A stretch of 64,000 bases of DNA from Glandiceps talaboti (GCF_964340395.1 NC_135571.1:6272453-6336452), one strand, 5' to 3'; shown: positions 39,802 through 64,000, counted from the first letter of the stretch. The notes: generated by a model from the letters alone, not told the origin. Translations and numbers: made by a program.

Positions 39802-40716
39802 TCAGATTTCGTATGTAAACTCAATTCCTGCTTCTTCCAAACTTTTACCAATTTTTTCATCAAACATTTCACTTTGGGCAACAGTGAAATGATCTTTCCA
39901 ATTTCCCGTCTTTCCTTTTCTAAAGAAATCACTCATCTTAAAATCATATCCCTTATCATCGAAATCTAATTCCTTTACAGCGTGTTTTCTCATCTCTGCC
40001 AGACTACAGCTAGCTACAACTTTGTCGAGTTGCTCAGATGACAACGGTCGATCAAGAAAATCTGCCATTTTTTTAAATTCAGACTTCATGTCTTTCTTGA
40101 GATCTTCGTATGTGACGTGTAAGACGTTGTGTTCTAGTCCAAATTTCTTCCATTCTATGACATGTGGTAACCACCGTCTGAATTCTCCATTGGCGAACTT
40201 TTGGACGTATTGTTCCCATGGTGGATACGCAGTATCAACTACATAGTCCATCTCCTTTCCAAGTTTCGCAACCATAGCATTCCAAAAATAATAAGATGAC
40301 ACACACACATCCTTCGGGTTTCTGGATATGTAGATAACTTTACACCTCTTCTCTTGCCAATCACCCGGAAATAAAAATGGGGGCAGATGCGTCTTGAAAA
40401 GCCTAGGTGATGGGATTTCAGTTGCGGTATCAAGAAACTTTTTAGTAGCTTCACCAAGAATCCCAGGAGCCTCTGGTATTCTGTAGAAGTAATCGGGCAT
40501 AGGTGCAATCTTTCGATCCCTGAGTTCTAACAACCCCCAGTCATCATACATAGTCAACAAGGCGTGCAGAACCCATGACGTACCGGACTTTGGAAAGCTG
40601 GTTACAAAAATATCGTCACGTCGCACTTTTATGTGAGTTGCTCGACGCTGTTCCAGGAATTCTTTTGGTTCCATTCCTTCCACAAAGTTGAATCCCTCAT
40701 ATTGATAATACGGCAT
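39802..40716 (-). CDS. Cytosolic sulfotransferase, copy 3
   Basis: A single-exon SULT of 304 aa, more diverged than copies 1 and 2, mostly in the first 35 residues and around the loop EMDYVVDTAYPPWEQ. TSFPKSGTSW (39-48), H110, SRNPKDVCVSS, RKGKTGNW and the dimer motif (KDHFTVAQSE) are intact. ATG at 40716 is used; the frame is open for eight more codons but only to a GTG. A polypyrimidine-poor acceptor-like ACCACAG lies just before that GTG (40741), so a spliced leader is possible. Its 5' flank differs from that of the other two genes, suggesting it is the older member or kept its own promoter. Confidence 0.95.
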   Translation of the reverse strand: MPYYQYEGFNFVEGMEPKEFLEQRRATHIKVRRDDIFVTSFPKSGTSWVLHALLTMYDDWGLLELRDRKIAPMPDYFYRIPEAPGILGEATKKFLDTATEIPSPRLFKTHLPPFLFPGDWQEKRCKVIYISRNPKDVCVSSYYFWNAMVAKLGKEMDYVVDTAYPPWEQYVQKFANGEFRRWLPHVIEWKKFGLEHNVLHVTYEDLKKDMKSEFKKMADFLDRPLSSEQLDKVVASCSLAEMRKHAVKELDFDDKGYDFKMSDFFRKGKTGNWKDHFTVAQSEMFDEKIGKSLEEAGIEFTYEI

Positions 40717-40829
40717 CTTGGGGTCACTTATTGAGTTCACCTGTGGTCGAGATAATTTCCTAATTACCAGGAAGTCAGGCGAAATCGTTGTAACCTATAA
40801 GCACAGTAACTGGACTGAAACTGAGCCCT

Positions 40830-40880
40830 TGCAATGAGCATGCGCGAAGAGAAGGCGCGACCCTGGCGCGAACTACAAAA
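40830..40880 (-). promoter_or_regulatory. GC-rich patch upstream of sulfotransferase copy 3
   Basis: About 115-160 bases upstream of the copy 3 ATG the sequence turns GC-rich with GAGCATGCGCGAAG and GGCGCGACC...GGCGCG, unlike the AT-rich surroundings. GCATGCGC is half of an NRF1-type promoter site. No TATA box is apparent. This is inference from base composition and motif only. Confidence 0.35.
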
Positions 40881-42044
40881 AAAGGTCAGGGTTGCAACAC
40901 AAACTGCAGTCTATAGTTTACTTTACACATTTTAATTACACAGTGATCGTTCTCCCCACGGCATACGCAACGAAAAATGATAAAATATTAACGTCTAGGA
41001 CATTGCCGTTAAGAGGTGTCTGGTTTTATGACCTTGTTGATGATAGACTGAACAAACATCCATACCTTTGACTGATCACACATACACTGTACTAGTAAGT
41101 TCTGTAGGTACACTGTCGAGACGTTTCATGTGGTGATACTTTTCTAGTTGCGCTTCGCATCACATTTGGTTCAGCACAGATCACTGGATTGTACGGGCGC
41201 CACCAACGATTACAAGTTACAGTCTTAACATATTTCTAAATTTGTATTTATTTGCTTTTATTGATATTATAAGACAAAGAAGAACACTTGAAGGATCTTT
41301 TTCCTTCAAAAATGTTAAATCCCTTCCTCGGGTTAACGGTTCAATTTGGTATTTCCTATACTTCTGTGATAATGGTACTCACAATTTGTCTTTCAAAGAC
41401 GCTTGCATAAATTTGCCCATTTGTTTTAAATTTATTTTTTATTTTGGTCATTTACACACACTGTCAAATTGCTTTGTTCAAAATACACATATTATGCAGA
41501 AGTACTTGAGTGTGTTGTTTCTTCTTTTTTTACACGCTGAGCAATATAAGCTTACATCTAAAATCTCAGTGACATGCCCCCAACGACCACAAATAGCCAC
41601 GTTTGAGTCACAGCCTGTCTGTGCATACTGTTGTCGCTTCCACATTATGTTTATGCATGCTGACGTTTCAATATGCAGTCGGTAGGTAACATGCAGTCTG
41701 TGGTGCTTCACTTTTGCTCTTATCAAAAAGAAATATATAGTAAAGTTGTTTAATCCAAAATTCAAAATAAACACCTATTTATCTTTCATAGTTTCCATTT
41801 AAAATGGAAGATTAATAGCAATACTTTTGACTTGGAGTGCAAACCAATGTGTCACCTTATACAATGTATGTGTGGTAGTTGAAGGATACACTATTAACAA
41901 TATATGTTTGATGACAGACTGGCCTTGATCCGGGGTGTATGATAATTCATCAGATGGTACTTATACTATAAATCTGTTGCCATGACATTGTTGTGGCTAA
42001 GTGTCATTAATTACTGTCTGCCTGAAGATAAATCCAGTTTTCAA

Positions 42045-42407
42045 GTTACTGCACAGTGGCTTTTTTTGGTACAACCACACAGAAACCAATAAGGAACTGA
42101 ATATTCTACATTAAGATAACAAGATTGCAATATGTTGCTACATTCAGTCGGAATGAAATAAACCATTACAACTTATTGCAACGAGACATAGACAGAGTGT
42201 CAATGTGTTCATGTCTGCATTTGACGTCTGCATGCATGGTGGCACGTAGTTATTTCATTTTGACAAAAATGTAGCTATAACAAGAAGCTGTATTCATTCA
42301 ATCTTGTTATCTTAAAATGTAGCATGTGAAGTTTATTGTTGGTTTCTGCATGGTTGTATCAAACAGAGCCAGTGCATAGTATAGGGTTTGTAACATAACG
42401 AACGGGG
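42045..42407. mobile_element. MITE-like element, family 2, copy B
   Basis: The left end has GGTACAACCACACAGAAACC and the right end, in reverse complement, TTTGATACAACCATGCAGAAACC. TCTTGTTATCTTAAAATGTAG at the right and CTACATTAAGATAACAAGA at the left extend the inverted pairing. The interior is non-coding. Confidence 0.85.
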
Positions 42408-42714
42408 TAGACGATGCTGATTAATTCAATACATGGGTATACTGTGTAGGGAATACATTTTTAAATACGAATGTTAACTCCATTCATATAATCCACTTCA
42501 TTTAAACAAGCTGTCGTGTTTGATAGTTACTGATGTGGTGTTTGTAAATGGTGGATTTAACCTGTAGAGAGAGATAAAAGAACCCTTTATCTAGATCTGT
42601 TTCTTTCTTTATGGAGTATAGGGAAACAAGGCCTGTGTTATTAATGTGATGCAGTTGAAACAAAATGTCCTTTGCTTGACAAAAATCTTGACTACATTTT
42701 CTAAACTGGCTGGT

Positions 42715-42870
42715 ACACAAACATCTTACTGATATTGTTGGATTGCATCGTCTGTCTACACAAAAATGTTACTTAATATATTTAATCATATTGATTCACC
42801 AAAGTCTTACTGTCATTGCTATAGTTCATTGTCTGGCCCAACAAAGGTTTTACTTAATTTATTACATTTA
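42715..42870 (+). repeat. Degenerate minisatellite (GCTA/CATCGTCTG core), locus 5
   Basis: Three to four diverged units, about 43 bases apart, each with TTGCATCGTCTG- or TTCATTGTCTG-like sequence followed by CACAAAAATGTTACTTAAT or CCAACAAAGGTTTTACTTAA. Clearly related to the units at 12075 and 16225. Confidence 0.65.
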
Positions 42871-43104
42871 ATAGAAAACAAGAGAATAAACCTCAAATCG
42901 CTTTATTATATCAAAAGGAGAAGGAACATATTTTTTTTAAAAGTTAAACAAAATGATAAAGCTTTCATTATGCAAATTTGGTGAGATTTGAAGAACTTTG
43001 ATTATTAGGAAAATGGTCCCAATGACGTCTTCTACCATAATACTAAAACCTGACCTGTGTTAAAAGAAAAGTGCGATGAGTTATTCCGTTATTATATTAT
43101 GCAC

Positions 43105-43215
43105 TTAGGTCTAAAAAAATAATTGTTTGGTTCCGGTTACCCAACCCCACCTATAGCTTTTCACTGCCAACCCTAAACTTTTTTTTGCGTATTCGAGAAA
43201 AAAATTGATTACAGT
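43105..43215 (-). mobile_element. Partial MITE family 1 element, copy D, inverted
   Basis: TTGTTTGGTTCCGGTTACCC, then CCCCACCTA, AGCTTTTCAC and CCCTAAACTTTTTTT is the reverse complement of the right end of copies A and B. It stops after about 110 bases, so the other end is lost. Confidence 0.85.
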
Positions 43216-44381
43216 TCCCTTCCTGAGAAATATGACAAATAATGTCTGATTTATCAACAGCGTGTACAATTTAAACTTTGAATAATGTGGAATTTGATTT
43301 TCCCAACACATGTTTAATTTTTAAATAACGTGTCATCGATTAAAAAGAAAATATTGTTACTATCCTACATACATACCATAATATGATATGCACTTTCTTG
43401 AGAAATATGATTAATATCTATTTTATCGTGTACAGAAATCTAAATATTGAACACATGATCTGATAATCATAACACATTTATTACATATAGCTTTCAAAAC
43501 ATACCTCTATGCCACAATTATGTCAATTTTAATAATAAAAACCATACTCGTTCAATGTAAATCCGCTATAGTAATCAACTTACTAGCATTCTCTTGAAAG
43601 ACGTAGGAAATTAATTTGATATAATGTTATTACCAAAGGCAGTGAGGACCTACATCACGTACATATCATGATATTTAATCATTGTAAAATACATCGTGTA
43701 TTCCACAGTAACTACAAAAAGTCTCGCGGGGAATATAAGTGTGGTGTATGAAATTATGGTCTAAAATGTCTTTAAATAGGGATTGACTAATGATAGCCTG
43801 AAGAAACTGAAGGAAAATTTACAGTTTGTTGATCAACCCCAGAAAGCTCTCGTTCATTCCTATTGATAAACATTGATGTCTGCTTAAGGGGACATGCCCT
43901 ATACATTCACAGGGGTTATTTTTGCTGCATATTAAACATTCAAAATGCATACTTAGTTATTCGTTTACAGTCAAAACTCAACCCGGTGTATGGACATGAT
44001 GCATAGACAATGCGATGACGTAATTTATTATGCACGTTATAAAATGTAGGAAATTACAGTTATGCAATGAACTGGGCTAACATTGCTATGAGACAATTTT
44101 TAACATCATTGCAATGAAATATTGACTTTAACGTTATTATATCATGTACTCAGCAAGCATTGTAAAGCATCTAAATAACACAATCTTAATCACCTTGTGC
44201 CATTTTCATACATGGACACAGGAATTTTGGTTCATAGGTCACCTCAAAAGTATCGTATGTACCTTCCGTGCATTTTATCTGGAAGTTAAGGACGCTGCGT
44301 CACTATAAATGTACGAATACCTCCGAGTACCCAGTCATACTGACACTACCTATACCTTACACATTTGAAATGTATGACATT

Positions 44382-57687
<13,306 letters not shown>

Positions 57688-57939
57688 CCATTCCTGAAAA
57701 CGGGATATTGTACTAACTGGATACTTATAACTTAGAGTTTGTTAAAATGACATGTGGTCTAAGTAAAATTAAAAGTCAGCTCGAACTCAATAGTACTATC
57801 TCATAGTTGATATTATGTTTTCAAAGATATACATCAAAACAAGGCCTTGGGTTGCCATATTTTTACTGAGGGATTGGGAACAGTCTTTAGTCGTCAGCAT
57901 CATATTAAACAAACATTACTGAACCAAAGTGGTTTCTAA

Positions 57940-57967
57940 TGATGCTGATGATGAATGGTGATGATGA

Positions 57968-58001
<34 letters not shown>

Positions 58002-58064
58002 GGTGGTGGCGGTGGTGCTGACGATGATGACGATGATGGTGGTGGTGGTGCTTACGATGATGAC

Positions 58065-58115
<51 letters not shown>

Positions 58116-58147
58116 GGTGGTGGTGGTGGTGGTGGTGGTGGTGGTGA
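57940..58147. repeat. (GAT)n / (GGT)n trinucleotide microsatellite
   Basis: Alternating blocks of GAT and GGT over about 200 bases. Triplet periodicity keeps several frames open (Asp/Gly, Met/Val, Thr/Ile), all spurious. Confidence 0.97.
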
Positions 58148-58744
58148 TGTTATTGTGATGACTAGTATAACATTCATGGTTTATTAAATTTATGAATAGA
58201 ATTATAATTATGGTAGATTTAATGACATACATGAGTAGAATTAATTTCGTGATTGATTTCTCTTACATTTCTGGTTAGTTATACTTGGTTTACTTTTATG
58301 ACACGCCTGCTTAATTTTCATAAGTAGTAAATAAGTACAATAACAGCTTAATTCTTTGACTATTTTCGCACATGAGCAGTATTTTTCAAGAACTTTGATT
58401 TGAATTGAATTGAACTGTAAATAACTAAAGAATAACAGAACACACACACACACACTAAACAATTGCACTTTAATCACAAGTACATGTAGAACAACAACAT
58501 CAACATAAATAAAATATACGCCTTCAAAGAACTAAGAAGGAACATGAATAAACTGACTTCTGTGATGGGGGGGGGGGGGCAAATCTACTACTAATAAAAT
58601 GAATGGTATTAGAATGTCATTAGCCTATATGACAAATTTATCTCTCAGGTTCAAATCATAGGTTAATAGTTTTTTTTTTTAAATTCAGATTTTTAATTGA
58701 ATGGTGTATGAATGTGAAAGGTAACATACACACACATATATATG

Positions 58745-58773
58745 ATCTGTGTCTGTGTCTGTGTCTTTGTTTA

Positions 58774-58812
<39 letters not shown>
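58745..58812 (+). repeat. (TGTC)n microsatellite
   Basis: TGTGTC hexamers lead into a run of TGTC tetramers ending near 58804, with decayed units after it. Confidence 0.9.
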
Positions 58813-58813
<1 letters not shown>

Positions 58814-59100
58814 TCGATTTGTCAATGCCTGTATCTTTCTATCTGTAAGTGTCAGTGTTTGAGTATATCTATACCTATGTAAGGGTAAAGGAAATAAATT
58901 GCACATAAGCTGCATACAATATGTTTGAAGTAATAATTCAAGTTCGCTAACAATACGACGTTACTCTATGTACACCCGGGTGTTAATCAAGCATTTGTAT
59001 TCAAGCAATGAAAACGTAAGAGTTTTATTGATGGTCGACGTAACAACTATAAATTTTCGAATATTCTTCGATTTCGACAATTAATAGTTTCCTTTATCCT

Positions 59101-59485
59101 TAGGTGTAATATAAAATGTGTGGTTCTGATTACATTCAATTTTAGAATAGGTGGGGTAGGTAGATGTTTTATTTTTATTTTTAAATTATTTTTTTTTATC
59201 AGTGAGTGTCTAGTTCAGGTAGTTATGTTTTCCGTTGTTTTTCATATGACCTCTATGTTACTGGATTCTTCTCATCGGATGTACAGCCATTACAGATTGG
59301 AAGAACAGTTTTATATATTGTCTTTTTAAGTTGACGTCAGTTTCCGCATCCACTATTTCTTGCAAGACTTCACGTTTTTCGCGTTTTTATTTTTTTTCTC
59401 TCGAATACGTAAAAAAGTTTAGGGTCGGCGTGAAAAGCTAGGTGGGGTCGGGTAACCGGAACAAACCATTTTTTTTATTAGGCCT
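59101..59485 (+). mobile_element. MITE-like element, family 1, copy B
   Basis: About 385 bases in the same order and orientation as copy A at 18166. Left end TAGGTGTAATATAAAATGTG; right end, in reverse complement, AGGCCTAATAAAAAAAATGG followed by GTTCCGGTTACCC. The body shares CATCGGATGTACAGCCATTA or its TATCAG variant. No coding capacity. Confidence 0.88.
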
Positions 59486-59694
59486 TTAAATGTCACCCAA
59501 TATGTTCAAATATAACTTTAATTTGTCTAGTGTCTTGTGATTAATTTATTATGTTGTAAAAACATAAAAGTTTACCAAACTCCTACGTCACACTTTATGG
59601 ATAATCACTTTGTGAATAAAGAAGGAAAGGAAACGAAATCGATTGGATATGTTTACGAATTTTCCCTTTAAAGCATCTTGCTTAATGTAGGTTG

Positions 59695-60070
59695 AGGGCG
59701 CACGCACATGCGCAATGGAATGGGAATAAGATTTCGCCTTTTGGGTCAACGTGTTCCGGAAGAAAATCCCACATTATTGCTTGACTACAAGAGATAACCC
59801 CGATAACAGAGGTGCGTACATACTTTAAATCTTTATGAAACACATTTTATATGTACACCGGTACGGTAGTTTGGATTTATTATGAAATAACGTACGTTTG
59901 AAATAACATTTTCATCAGGAAATGATGGCAAGACATGTTGACGTCTTTGATTATGTAGCGCGTTCAAAGCCCTTATATGTATGGCATTGTATGGAGAGAC
60001 GCGCAATGCATCTTGGAAACGGCAACAGGTATCGACGTCATCGTCACGTTTGCACCGGATGTGAATTTTA
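59695..60070. promoter_or_regulatory. CpG-richer zone with promoter-like motifs
   Basis: CACATGCGCAATGG (59706-59719), TTCCGGAAG (ETS-like) near 59755 and ACGCGCAATGCATCTTGG near 59999 stand out from AT-rich surroundings. A donor-like ACAGAG/GTGCGT lies at about 59810. It could be the promoter and first exon of an unseen plus-strand gene; no coding exon was found downstream in the window. Confidence 0.25.
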
Positions 60071-60499
60071 CCATCGTGAGATACGAAATATTTAAGATAT
60101 TTAGATAGACTTTACAAGATATATGCATAGTTATAGGTTCATAGTTATAGTGTGTTTGAGTACAAATAAAGTTCTAAAACGCCTGTATATATAAAGTACA
60201 CACAACTCATAACCAGTGTTAAAATATTTTAGATGATTTCTCATTCCTGTCAAAAGGTGGCGGTATCCACCTAAGCTATAATTAGAGATTTCAAGTTACT
60301 GTGGAACCAAGGTGTCGTCAGTTACTGTTTATGCTATTTCACTGCACTAGCTGCAACTGGAATGCTTTTTTTTTTATGAAAACGTTTTGTTTGATACAAT
60401 AACCTACTTCTAATATCGTACACCCTGAATAGTATTGCATCACCTGTGGATTAACGTATTTTGTAACTGTACACAAAATAAACCAAATAAACCAAATCA

Positions 60500-61200
60500 A
60501 ATTTATTTTCGGTCCGCACCTGAAAATCAGCGCCCTCAACGGTGATCACGATTTCATCCAGTTTGTGAACTGCTTATGGATAATATCGACCACTGGTTAA
60601 CATGTAAAATATCGAATTATTGGTATTTTAACAATTTTGGTGAATACATTGTGGATGTATAATCGAAAAATGACACTCCAGTTACAACTATCACATGTGG
60701 CAAACTCAAAACCACTAATTAACAGGTACAGTACTTGTGTAATTGACCAATTTCTAGTGCACATAACTTTGGTAATTTAATGAAAAAAATATCCCAGTCG
60801 CAGATTTAAGCAGTCTGCATTATCATGATACATATTTCACATTCAACATGTCGCCATGTACACAGTACGAGGAGTTCACATAGGACGTGGCATTTGGTCG
60901 CCTACCATTACCGCTACATGTCCAAACTTTGCACAAAATTAACATACATTGACACGAACTTCAACATTGTTTACCTACTTGATAGTTAACCTTGAGCCAA
61001 CTGAATAATTCCACTGTAGCGATATATCTCTCTACTTCCACATTAGTTAGATGGCAACTATCGTCCAACTAACTCAAACCTGCTAAGTACCAAATTAGCA
61101 GCCTAATGCTATTACTATTTCTACCTATTGCACATAGATAAAATCGACCCCTAATTGAAATGTACAGTGTCCAGTTATATTAGTGTTATATTGTTGTTGG
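60500..61200. repeat. Dispersed repeat cluster (CAGCGCCCTCAACGG; ATCGACCACTAATT)
   Basis: 60510-60550 is nearly the same as 18640-18680. The motif TCGACCACTGGTTAACATGT at 60585, AACCACTAATTAACAGGTAC at 60710 and TCGACCCCTAATTGAAATGT at 61143 recur at intervals of about 125 and 430 bases, each before a run ending near CAGT. It looks like a decayed series of the same repeat unit. Confidence 0.55.
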
Positions 61201-61519
61201 TTGTATGAGAGAAAGAAAATCAAGAACAAGCCTTACAACCAAACACAGTTACAGCCAGTATCCTGATTTAGCTATCAGACTGTGTTGTTAATTAACATTT
61301 CTATTTGTTGTGGACCTCTATAAGTAGCTGAACATAATCCAGCTGCTTTCAGTAGTTGCAATGATTTCAATTACTTGAACAAACCTTACAAGCAAATAAA
61401 CTGTCAGTCAGTATCCTGTTAAATTACAATGTACTTCTAATTTGCTTGTAATCGTTTTAAAAACTATCCCAAGACTTCTAACTTTTCCATTGCTCAGAAT
61501 CGTGGCCCTTCTCCTATCA

Positions 61520-62686
61520 TTATTCGTCAGACATTTTGTACGCGAAATGTCTCATTTCGTCCTCAGATTTTACAATTTTGTACCCCATTAAAGCCATTAG
61601 TTCACGACAGATGTCTAGAGATTGTACAATTTTCAAGTCCTGAAATAACAGTTTTGATCGCCAAGACTGTGCTGCTTCAATAGAGTTCTTCCGTGTATCC
61701 ATGTTATTTATAGATTTATCATTTGTAACGTTTGTCCATTCTGACATCCAGAGTGAAACTTCAACTGGAACTGTCATACCCAAGAATTTATAAATGCTTT
61801 CTGTTTGACCTAAGGGGTCCATTGCAGTATCCTCGTACGGAACAAGTTTATATCGACCATCTAACCATGCTGGTAATGTTTTGTTGTACTTAACCATTTC
61901 CACCGCATGTTGGCAGTATTGGTTCAAATTGTTTACAAGTCCAGCTTGTTCTATTGTTGTATTTCTGACTATTTCGATATCGTGCGCGTATACGAATTTT
62001 CTGGAGCTTGCGACGCCTCTTGGGTCCCGTATCACATGTAAAACTTTTAAATCTAATTTCTCTTGTGTGACTAAGGCCTGTAGCACAGGAAGTGACGTCA
62101 GACGAATCACCTTTGTAGCAATATGGCGACGATTTTTGCATGTCTGGGTTATATCTTCAACAGTGATATCAGCACAGCTCGTGTGCTTATATCTGTGGCA
62201 TAACCGTCTGATGTCGTTACTAGTGGACACCATAGCCCACGTTCGCATATGGTGTACATACTGTGACGTAAAACGACAATGGTATAAATCCGATAAAGTC
62301 TCTAATTGGGATGAATTCTGGAGATCTGATGTAATAACATTTGCTCTTGTCATGTCTTGAACAAGTCTCAGAGGTTCAAAAAGATATAATACATCTTTGT
62401 TCTGGTTAAAAAGTTGACTTATAAACGTTGATCCCGTTCTAAAGGCTGCAACAATCAAAACACTTCGTCCTTGTACGTGATTGACTTCAAACACAGAACG
62501 GTTTTCCTCTTTTGATTGACTGGGATATTTTGTTGTAGTTCTTGATGCTTGGCAGTCATCGGCGTCCTGTAGTTCTAACTGAAGGCGCATAACTCGGAAT
62601 GGATTGAATATTAACAATATAAAGCTCAGCTGACTTAAAAAAAGCACCAATATGAATAGAACCCTCAACGTCAACTTTCCAGCCAT
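61520..62686 (-). CDS. Golgi carbohydrate 6-O-sulfotransferase (CHST1-7 type)
   Basis: A 388-aa type II membrane protein in one coding exon. Residues about 7-30 form a signal anchor. The PAPS 5'-phosphosulfate loop is AAFRTGSTFISQLFNQ (80-95), followed by DVLYLFEPL, a hallmark of GlcNAc/Gal 6-O-sulfotransferases. The 3'-phosphate site is VIRDPRGVASSR (218-229), and YEDTAMDP (284-291) matches the family's conserved YEDL region. Several N-glycosylation sequons (for example NNT-type at 241-244) fit a lumenal enzyme. The ATG at 62686 is chosen because it gives the anchor; eight bases upstream an acceptor TTTACACAG ends (62695), implying a 5' UTR intron. The enzyme would sulfate glycans in the Golgi; the exact sugar is not predictable. 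It is unrelated in detail to the cytosolic cluster beyond the PAPS-binding fold. Confidence 0.93.
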   Translation of the reverse strand: MAGKLTLRVLFILVLFLSQLSFILLIFNPFRVMRLQLELQDADDCQASRTTTKYPSQSKEENRSVFEVNHVQGRSVLIVAAFRTGSTFISQLFNQNKDVLYLFEPLRLVQDMTRANVITSDLQNSSQLETLSDLYHCRFTSQYVHHMRTWAMVSTSNDIRRLCHRYKHTSCADITVEDITQTCKNRRHIATKVIRLTSLPVLQALVTQEKLDLKVLHVIRDPRGVASSRKFVYAHDIEIVRNTTIEQAGLVNNLNQYCQHAVEMVKYNKTLPAWLDGRYKLVPYEDTAMDPLGQTESIYKFLGMTVPVEVSLWMSEWTNVTNDKSINNMDTRKNSIEAAQSWRSKLLFQDLKIVQSLDICRELMALMGYKIVKSEDEMRHFAYKMSDE

Positions 62687-62766
62687 TTTGACACCTGTGT
62701 AAATATAATTTTTTTTTAAATGAAAAGATGTCTGCAAAATCCACATTTGTTGTCTTGGTACTTTGT

Positions 62767-62767
<1 letters not shown>

Positions 62768-62805
<38 letters not shown>

Positions 62806-62820
62806 ATTATTATTGTTATT
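62768..62820 (-). repeat. (AAC)n / (ATT)n trinucleotide repeat
   Basis: About fourteen AAC units followed by short ATT units. It gives a spurious poly-leucine frame on the minus strand. Confidence 0.95.
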
Positions 62821-62921
62821 TAAACTTATGTAGACTATATTGTATAAGCACAGAGTTTGGGAAGATATTCTTGAAAGTTTCTGATCACGACCTATTAAAA
62901 TATAGATATAAATAATTTATG

Positions 62922-63230
62922 TAAGGCAAACAAAATTGTGTGGTTCCGATAACGCCCAATTTCAAATTAGGATGAGTAGGTAGATTTTTTTAAAATTAAT
63001 TTTGGTCCGGTTCAGGGTATCTTTTCCGTTGTTTTAGAGATTGTTTCACATAGTCTTTGTGTGATGGGCCGTTTTTCACCAGATATACAGCTATGGCATA
63101 TTGGCAATGCAGTTTTACATTGATTTTTATGTTGATATCAATTTCACCATCCTCATCGTCTTCTCAATCTCACTATTTCTCGCGCGACTTGCAAATGTTT
63201 TCGATTTTCTATAATTTGAGCTCAAATATT
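62922..63230 (+). mobile_element. Truncated MITE family 1 element, copy C
   Basis: Starts AAATTGTGTGGTTCCGATAA and carries GTAGGTAGATTTTTT, CAGATATACAGCTATGGCAT and CACTATTTCTCGCGCGACTT in the order of copies A and B, but the right inverted end is missing. Confidence 0.75.
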
Positions 63231-63309
63231 GGCTAATAACACAAAAAAACAATCAAAACAGTAACATCATTTTTTCGGATTCAGTGAGGTATATGCTAAC
63301 CATTTCAAT

Positions 63310-63384
63310 GCACACACACACACATACACACACACACACACACACACCCACACACACACATACACACACACACACACACACACC
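63310..63384 (+). repeat. (CA)n microsatellite
   Basis: An almost pure CA run with three interruptions (CATA, CACC, CATA). Confidence 0.97.
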
Positions 63385-64000
63385 TATCTCTAGAGGAAGG
63401 CAGGCAGGCAGAAAAGTAAAATTACACTTTAAAAAAAGACAATTTGTCCATAAATTTACCAATAAGTTCATTTCTTTTCCCAATGTATAGTTGTGTCCGT
63501 TTGGTAGCTATGACATTACCAATAATTTAATTGAAGGAGCTGATATATATTTAGTTTAAATCGTTTTGATATATTTGTTCATTTAATAATAAGGATATTG
63601 AGATTCTAACAATTCTGCTAATCTCTCACGAATTTGCCGTCACGTGTTTGAAATAATTGCTGCTCTTGTGAATATAAATCTCGGTGAATGAACTATGCAG
63701 GTACAGCTGTTTAGGTAAACATTCATTCATCATGTTGTCATGTACTTTGAAAGATGAAGGAGACATTCAACTAGTTATGAGTAACCAAGGTGATATTATT
63801 AACGTGTAAAATCTCTGTCAACAAATGTGTCCAAAATTTGGTCGACTTGTATTACCACTTATATTTGACCTGCGTCTCTTAGGCATAGCAATTGACGTTT
63901 TGTTTAATACTGCAACTCGTTTTCATGTAATCTGATGAATACGTTTTACAATATGCTATTATTTCAGTTGAACCATCAATAGAATGTCACCTGTACTCCA

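Larger units (their letters stand above)
40881..44381. other. Intergenic stretch, no recognised gene
   Basis: The longest frame (41242-41685) is hydrophobic and repeats no known motif. The stretch contains MITE family 2 copy B, minisatellite locus 5 and a partial inverted copy of MITE family 1. The rest is ordinary AT-rich DNA. Confidence 0.5.
57688..61519. other. Intergenic stretch between the fibrinogen-domain and CHST-like genes
   Basis: An ATTAAA-type polyadenylation motif lies about 80 bases after the fibrinogen-gene stop (near 57768). Then come a (GAT)n/(GGT)n tract, a G run (58567-58579), MITE family 1 copy B, a GC-richer zone at 59695-60070 and dispersed repeats at 60500-61200. No coding exon recognised. 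The two genes face each other, so this is a convergent 3' region. Confidence 0.55.
62687..64000. other. 5' flank of the CHST-like gene to the window end
   Basis: It contains (AAC)n then (ATT)n at 62768-62820, a truncated MITE family 1 copy at 62922-63230 and (CA)n at 63310-63384. A leader exon of the CHST-like gene should lie here but cannot be placed. Nothing else recognised. Confidence 0.5.

Noticed and set aside
41242-41685. 147-codon frame
   Set aside because: It starts in AT-rich DNA, reads as low-complexity hydrophobic sequence with scattered cysteines, has no recognisable domain and no splice support.
57936-58232. Thr/Ile- and Asp/Gly-rich frames
   Set aside because: Translations of the (GAT)n/(GGT)n repeat.
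62687-62746. N-terminal extension of the CHST-like frame
   Set aside because: It has no ATG start, crosses a good splice acceptor ending at 62695, and would put 20 residues before the signal anchor.

Overview
The window reads as AT-rich nuclear DNA of an invertebrate animal. Genes have GT-AG introns, are widely spaced and sit in a dense background of long microsatellites, poly-G runs, tRNA-derived SINEs and short inverted-repeat (MITE-like) elements. The gene content is metazoan: an mGluR-like class C receptor, cytosolic and Golgi sulfotransferases, an apple/EGF/TSP1/fibrinogen mosaic protein and a ZNF593 zinc finger. Repeat style and gene set fit an invertebrate deuterostome (hemichordate or amphioxus type) or a lophotrochozoan. 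I cannot fix the species. There are no prokaryotic operons and no CRISPR.

Layout. 71-8654: an 8.57-kb element bounded by terminal inverted repeats and a 7-bp target-site duplication (CCCAGTG). Its inverted repeats are filled by a 42-bp dimeric tandem array, and its interior holds a decayed SWIM zinc-finger exon. 8655-15007: repeat-rich DNA, then a single-exon gene for an unrecognised 273-aa protein (14186-15007), with a possible upstream non-coding exon ending at 10846. 15400-22380: microsatellites, MITE-like copies and a hairpin. 22383-25429 (minus): a three-exon ZNF593/Bud20 gene rebuilt here from splice sites, with a 1.6-kb inverted-repeat element in intron 2. 27369-30743 (plus): a two-exon metabotropic-glutamate-receptor-like gene, 832 aa. 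32478-32965: a higher-order minisatellite with a 12-bp palindrome in nearly every unit. 34500-40716 (minus): a tandem cluster of three intact single-exon cytosolic sulfotransferases plus the tail of a fourth, degenerate one. 44382-57687 (plus): a five-exon gene for a secreted protein with apple/PAN-like, EGF, TSP1 and fibrinogen domains, 445 aa. 61520-62686 (minus): a Golgi carbohydrate 6-O-sulfotransferase of the CHST1-7 type, 388 aa.

The genes are not an operon. The sulfotransferase cluster is a local expansion that probably handles small hydroxylated compounds with PAPS. The CHST-like enzyme would sulfate glycans in the Golgi. The receptor and the fibrinogen-domain protein act at or outside the cell surface.

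The least ordinary parts are the large terminal-repeat element, the family of roughly 40-bp minisatellites that recurs at five places with a shared core, and at least three families of short inverted-repeat elements. Everything was read by eye: repeat boundaries are usually good to about 5-20 bases, and splice sites were chosen by consensus and by reading-frame phase.
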